Part shown: in pieces, positions 62,513-64,000 of the stretch
How positions within the stretch are numbered: the first letter of the stretch is position 1
Layout: each line of letters opens with the position of its first letter
Assembly (NCBI RefSeq): GCF_009796865.1
Contig: NZ_CP047028.1
Span: forward strand, 744,001 to 808,000
Direction: 5' to 3'
DNA: 64,000 nucleotides
Origin: Formosa sp. L2A11
Lineage (GTDB): Bacteria; Bacteroidota; Bacteroidia; Flavobacteriales; Flavobacteriaceae
The notes under the pieces: generated by a model
The model's database searches: none
What the model saw: only the letters and a program-made list of their open reading frames with translations
What the model was told of the DNA's origin: nothing
Translations under genes and position numbers: made by a program

Positions 62513-63670
62513 TTATTGAGCATATTTTGGAGTTCCTTCTATTTGGTTCCAAACTTTAATTTTATCGTCTTTCGAAATTCCGCTTTTTACTTGTACAAAA
62601 ATACCATCGCTAATCCCTAACTCCACATCTTTTCTTACAAATTCTTGATCGCTATCTTCAATTTCTACAAATGGTAATTGTGTTTTCTCGTCGTATTGTA
62701 CTAAAGCCTCTTTTATAGCCAATACATTTTCTGCTTTATCTAAAATAATAGATGCATTAGCACTTAAACCTGCACGTATAAAGATCTCTTCTACTTTATT
62801 TAGTGTGCCTTTAATTTCAAATTGAATAGCTCCATTTTCTTCAACACCTTGTGGTGCTATATAATCTAAAACGGCATCAAAAGTCTTGTCCTCTATAGCT
62901 CCAATTGTTATTTCTAAAGGTAAACCTTCTTTTATTTTTCCAACTTCACTTTCATCAACTTTTCCTTCAAAAATCATTTTATTTACATCGGCTAAAGTTG
63001 CTATAGATGTTCCTTCATTAAAATTATTAGCTTCTATAACTTGGTTTCCAGCTTTAACAGGCACATCTAACACCATTCCAGACACTGTAGATCTTATTAA
63101 AGTTTGTGCAATATTACCTAAACCAGAAGTTGTTCCTGTTTTAATAATATCGAAATTTTGTCTTGCAGATGTTACATTAATTTCTGCTTGAGCAACAGCC
63201 TGTTTTGTTTGCAAATACGTGTTTTTAATACCTTCAAAATCATTTTCTGAAATGATTCCTTTTTCAAACAACGCCTTTTGTCTTTGGTAATTAGCTTCTT
63301 GCGTTTCTAAATTTATTTTTGCCGTTTGTAACGCAGTTTGATTAGTTGCAATACCATTTTTTGCACTCGATAAAGAAGATACATTTGGGATAACTCTAAT
63401 TTTAGCAATTAAATCGCCTGTCTTTACATATTCTCCAGCTTCAATATAAATAGCTTCAATAACACCTGAAATGTTTGGTTTAATAAGTACTTCTTCCTTA
63501 GGGACAATATTACCAGTCGCTACTGTTTTTACAACAATAGTTTGTTCTACCGGCACATCTGTAGTGTAAGTAATAGGATCTTCCTGATTTTTCTTCCATA
63601 AATAAAATAGAGATACCCCAAAAATTACAACAATTAGGATTAATACGATTACGGTTGATGATCTTTTCAT
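62513..63670 (-). CDS. Periplasmic adaptor (HlyD/MacA type), first copy
   Basis: The 385-residue protein has one N-terminal membrane span (STVIVLILIVVIFGVSLFYLW), barrel-sandwich half KTVATGNIVPKEEVLIKPNISGVIEAIYIEAGEYVKTGDLIAKI and coiled-coil region LETQEANYQRQKALFEKGIISENDFEGIKNTYLQ. The second half is IRSTVSGMVLDVPVKAGNQV, followed by a beta-barrel and a membrane-proximal domain. It lies 21 bases after the permease gene and 52 bases before TolC. It is probably the partner of that permease. Confidence 0.92.
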   Translation of the reverse strand: MKRSSTVIVLILIVVIFGVSLFYLWKKNQEDPITYTTDVPVEQTIVVKTVATGNIVPKEEVLIKPNISGVIEAIYIEAGEYVKTGDLIAKIRVIPNVSSLSSAKNGIATNQTALQTAKINLETQEANYQRQKALFEKGIISENDFEGIKNTYLQTKQAVAQAEINVTSARQNFDIIKTGTTSGLGNIAQTLIRSTVSGMVLDVPVKAGNQVIEANNFNEGTSIATLADVNKMIFEGKVDESEVGKIKEGLPLEITIGAIEDKTFDAVLDYIAPQGVEENGAIQFEIKGTLNKVEEIFIRAGLSANASIILDKAENVLAIKEALVQYDEKTQLPFVEIEDSDQEFVRKDVELGISDGIFVQVKSGISKDDKIKVWNQIEGTPKYAQ

Positions 63671-63691
63671 GTATATTAATTCTTTACTTTT

Positions 63692-64000
63692 TTAATCAAT
63701 TCTTAATGCGTCTACGGGTTTCATTTTTGTAGCACTATTTGCAGGAATTAACCCCGCTAACAATCCTGAAACTACTAATATAAATAAGGCTATAAATACA
63801 ACAGACATACTCACACTTGGATTAGCGAAGTTTTCTACGGGTCCGTCGTTATTATCTAATATATAATTCATTAACCAAATAATTCCTGCAGCGAAAGATA
63901 TTCCTACCATTCCAGAAGCTATTGTTAAAATTAAACTCTCTTGTAATATTTGCGATTTAATCATCCAAGGGGTTGCTCCTAAAGCACGACGTACACCAAT
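63692..64000 (-). CDS. MacB-type ABC transporter permease (C-terminal part)
   Basis: The frame is open through the right edge. The last 102 codons read IGVRRALGATPWMIKSQILQESLILTIASGMVGISFAAG, then two membrane spans and the ending LAGLIPANSATKMKPVDALRID. This is the FtsX-like C-terminal domain of MacB/LolCE-like permeases. The ATG at 63964 is internal, since the conserved IGVRRALGA precedes it. It begins the visible efflux operon. Confidence 0.9.
   Translation of the reverse strand: MGVRRALGATPWMIKSQILQESLILTIASGMVGISFAAGIIWLMNYILDNNDGPVENFANPSVSMSVVFIALFILVVSGLLAGLIPANSATKMKPVDALRID

Overview
The window is chromosomal DNA of a marine-type Flavobacteriaceae (Bacteroidota). The evidence is the AT-rich, lysine/asparagine-rich coding, the family set (GLPGLI, DUF5686, PorP/SprF of type IX secretion, DUF6089, 2TM domain, short RpoD of 287 residues), the near absence of Shine-Dalgarno sites, and many copies of the Bacteroidota -7 element TAnnTTTG, some with a TTG 18-19 bases upstream. 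No insertion sequence, prophage or CRISPR array was seen.

Layout. 1-2.4 kb: a DUF5686 outer-membrane protein (cut by the window edge) and pdhB, on the minus strand. 2.5-8.3 kb: the one accessory-looking region, a tandem array of GLPGLI genes (three intact, one decayed) with a small secreted two-cysteine peptide (one intact, one decayed), ending in a plug/beta-barrel outer-membrane protein. 8.3-13.7 kb: etfB-etfA behind a 22-bp palindrome, a structured intergenic RNA candidate, a bifunctional-nuclease gene, a nucleoside transporter and thyA. 13.7-18.8 kb: a glycogen-binding-like protein, a 2TM-DHFR fusion, an FAD oxidoreductase, an acetyltransferase, fabD and a frameshifted lspA. 19-26.5 kb: galE and a DegT aminotransferase, waaA, a repeat-rich lipoprotein, an aldo/keto reductase and a class A penicillin-binding protein. 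26.8-35 kb: a patatin-barrel protein, an MG2/plug protein, a Gly-Leu-Leu tRNA operon and mutS.

35-48.6 kb: a TrmH-type methylase, a FolK-deoxynucleoside kinase fusion, a queuosine-precursor transporter, rpoD, rpsU, DUF2797, a GH3 protein, the tig-clpP-clpX operon, a small membrane protein, an alpha/beta hydrolase, pdxJ, and a CBS gene with nadK. 48.7-55.4 kb: an envelope biogenesis cluster on the plus strand (DUF6089 barrel, uppS, bamA, two OmpH/Skp chaperones, murI). 55.4-64 kb: a gamma-carbonic-anhydrase-like protein, PorP/SprF, Nfu, MscS, tsaB, and an efflux operon (permease, adaptor, TolC, second adaptor) running off the right edge.

How the genes connect. Much of the window builds the envelope: peptidoglycan (murI, uppS, class A PBP), LPS/polysaccharide (waaA, galE, DegT), lipoprotein maturation (lspA) and outer-membrane assembly (bamA, Skp pair). 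One-carbon and nucleotide metabolism is also clustered (thyA, DHFR, FolK-dNK, nucleoside transport). The most unusual items are the decaying and gene-converted GLPGLI/peptide array, the structured RNA whose internal loop carries a promoter-like sequence, the membrane-tethered DHFR, the frameshift in the normally essential lspA, and five probable TTG starts, four of them in envelope genes. All function calls come from reading motifs by eye; no database search was run.
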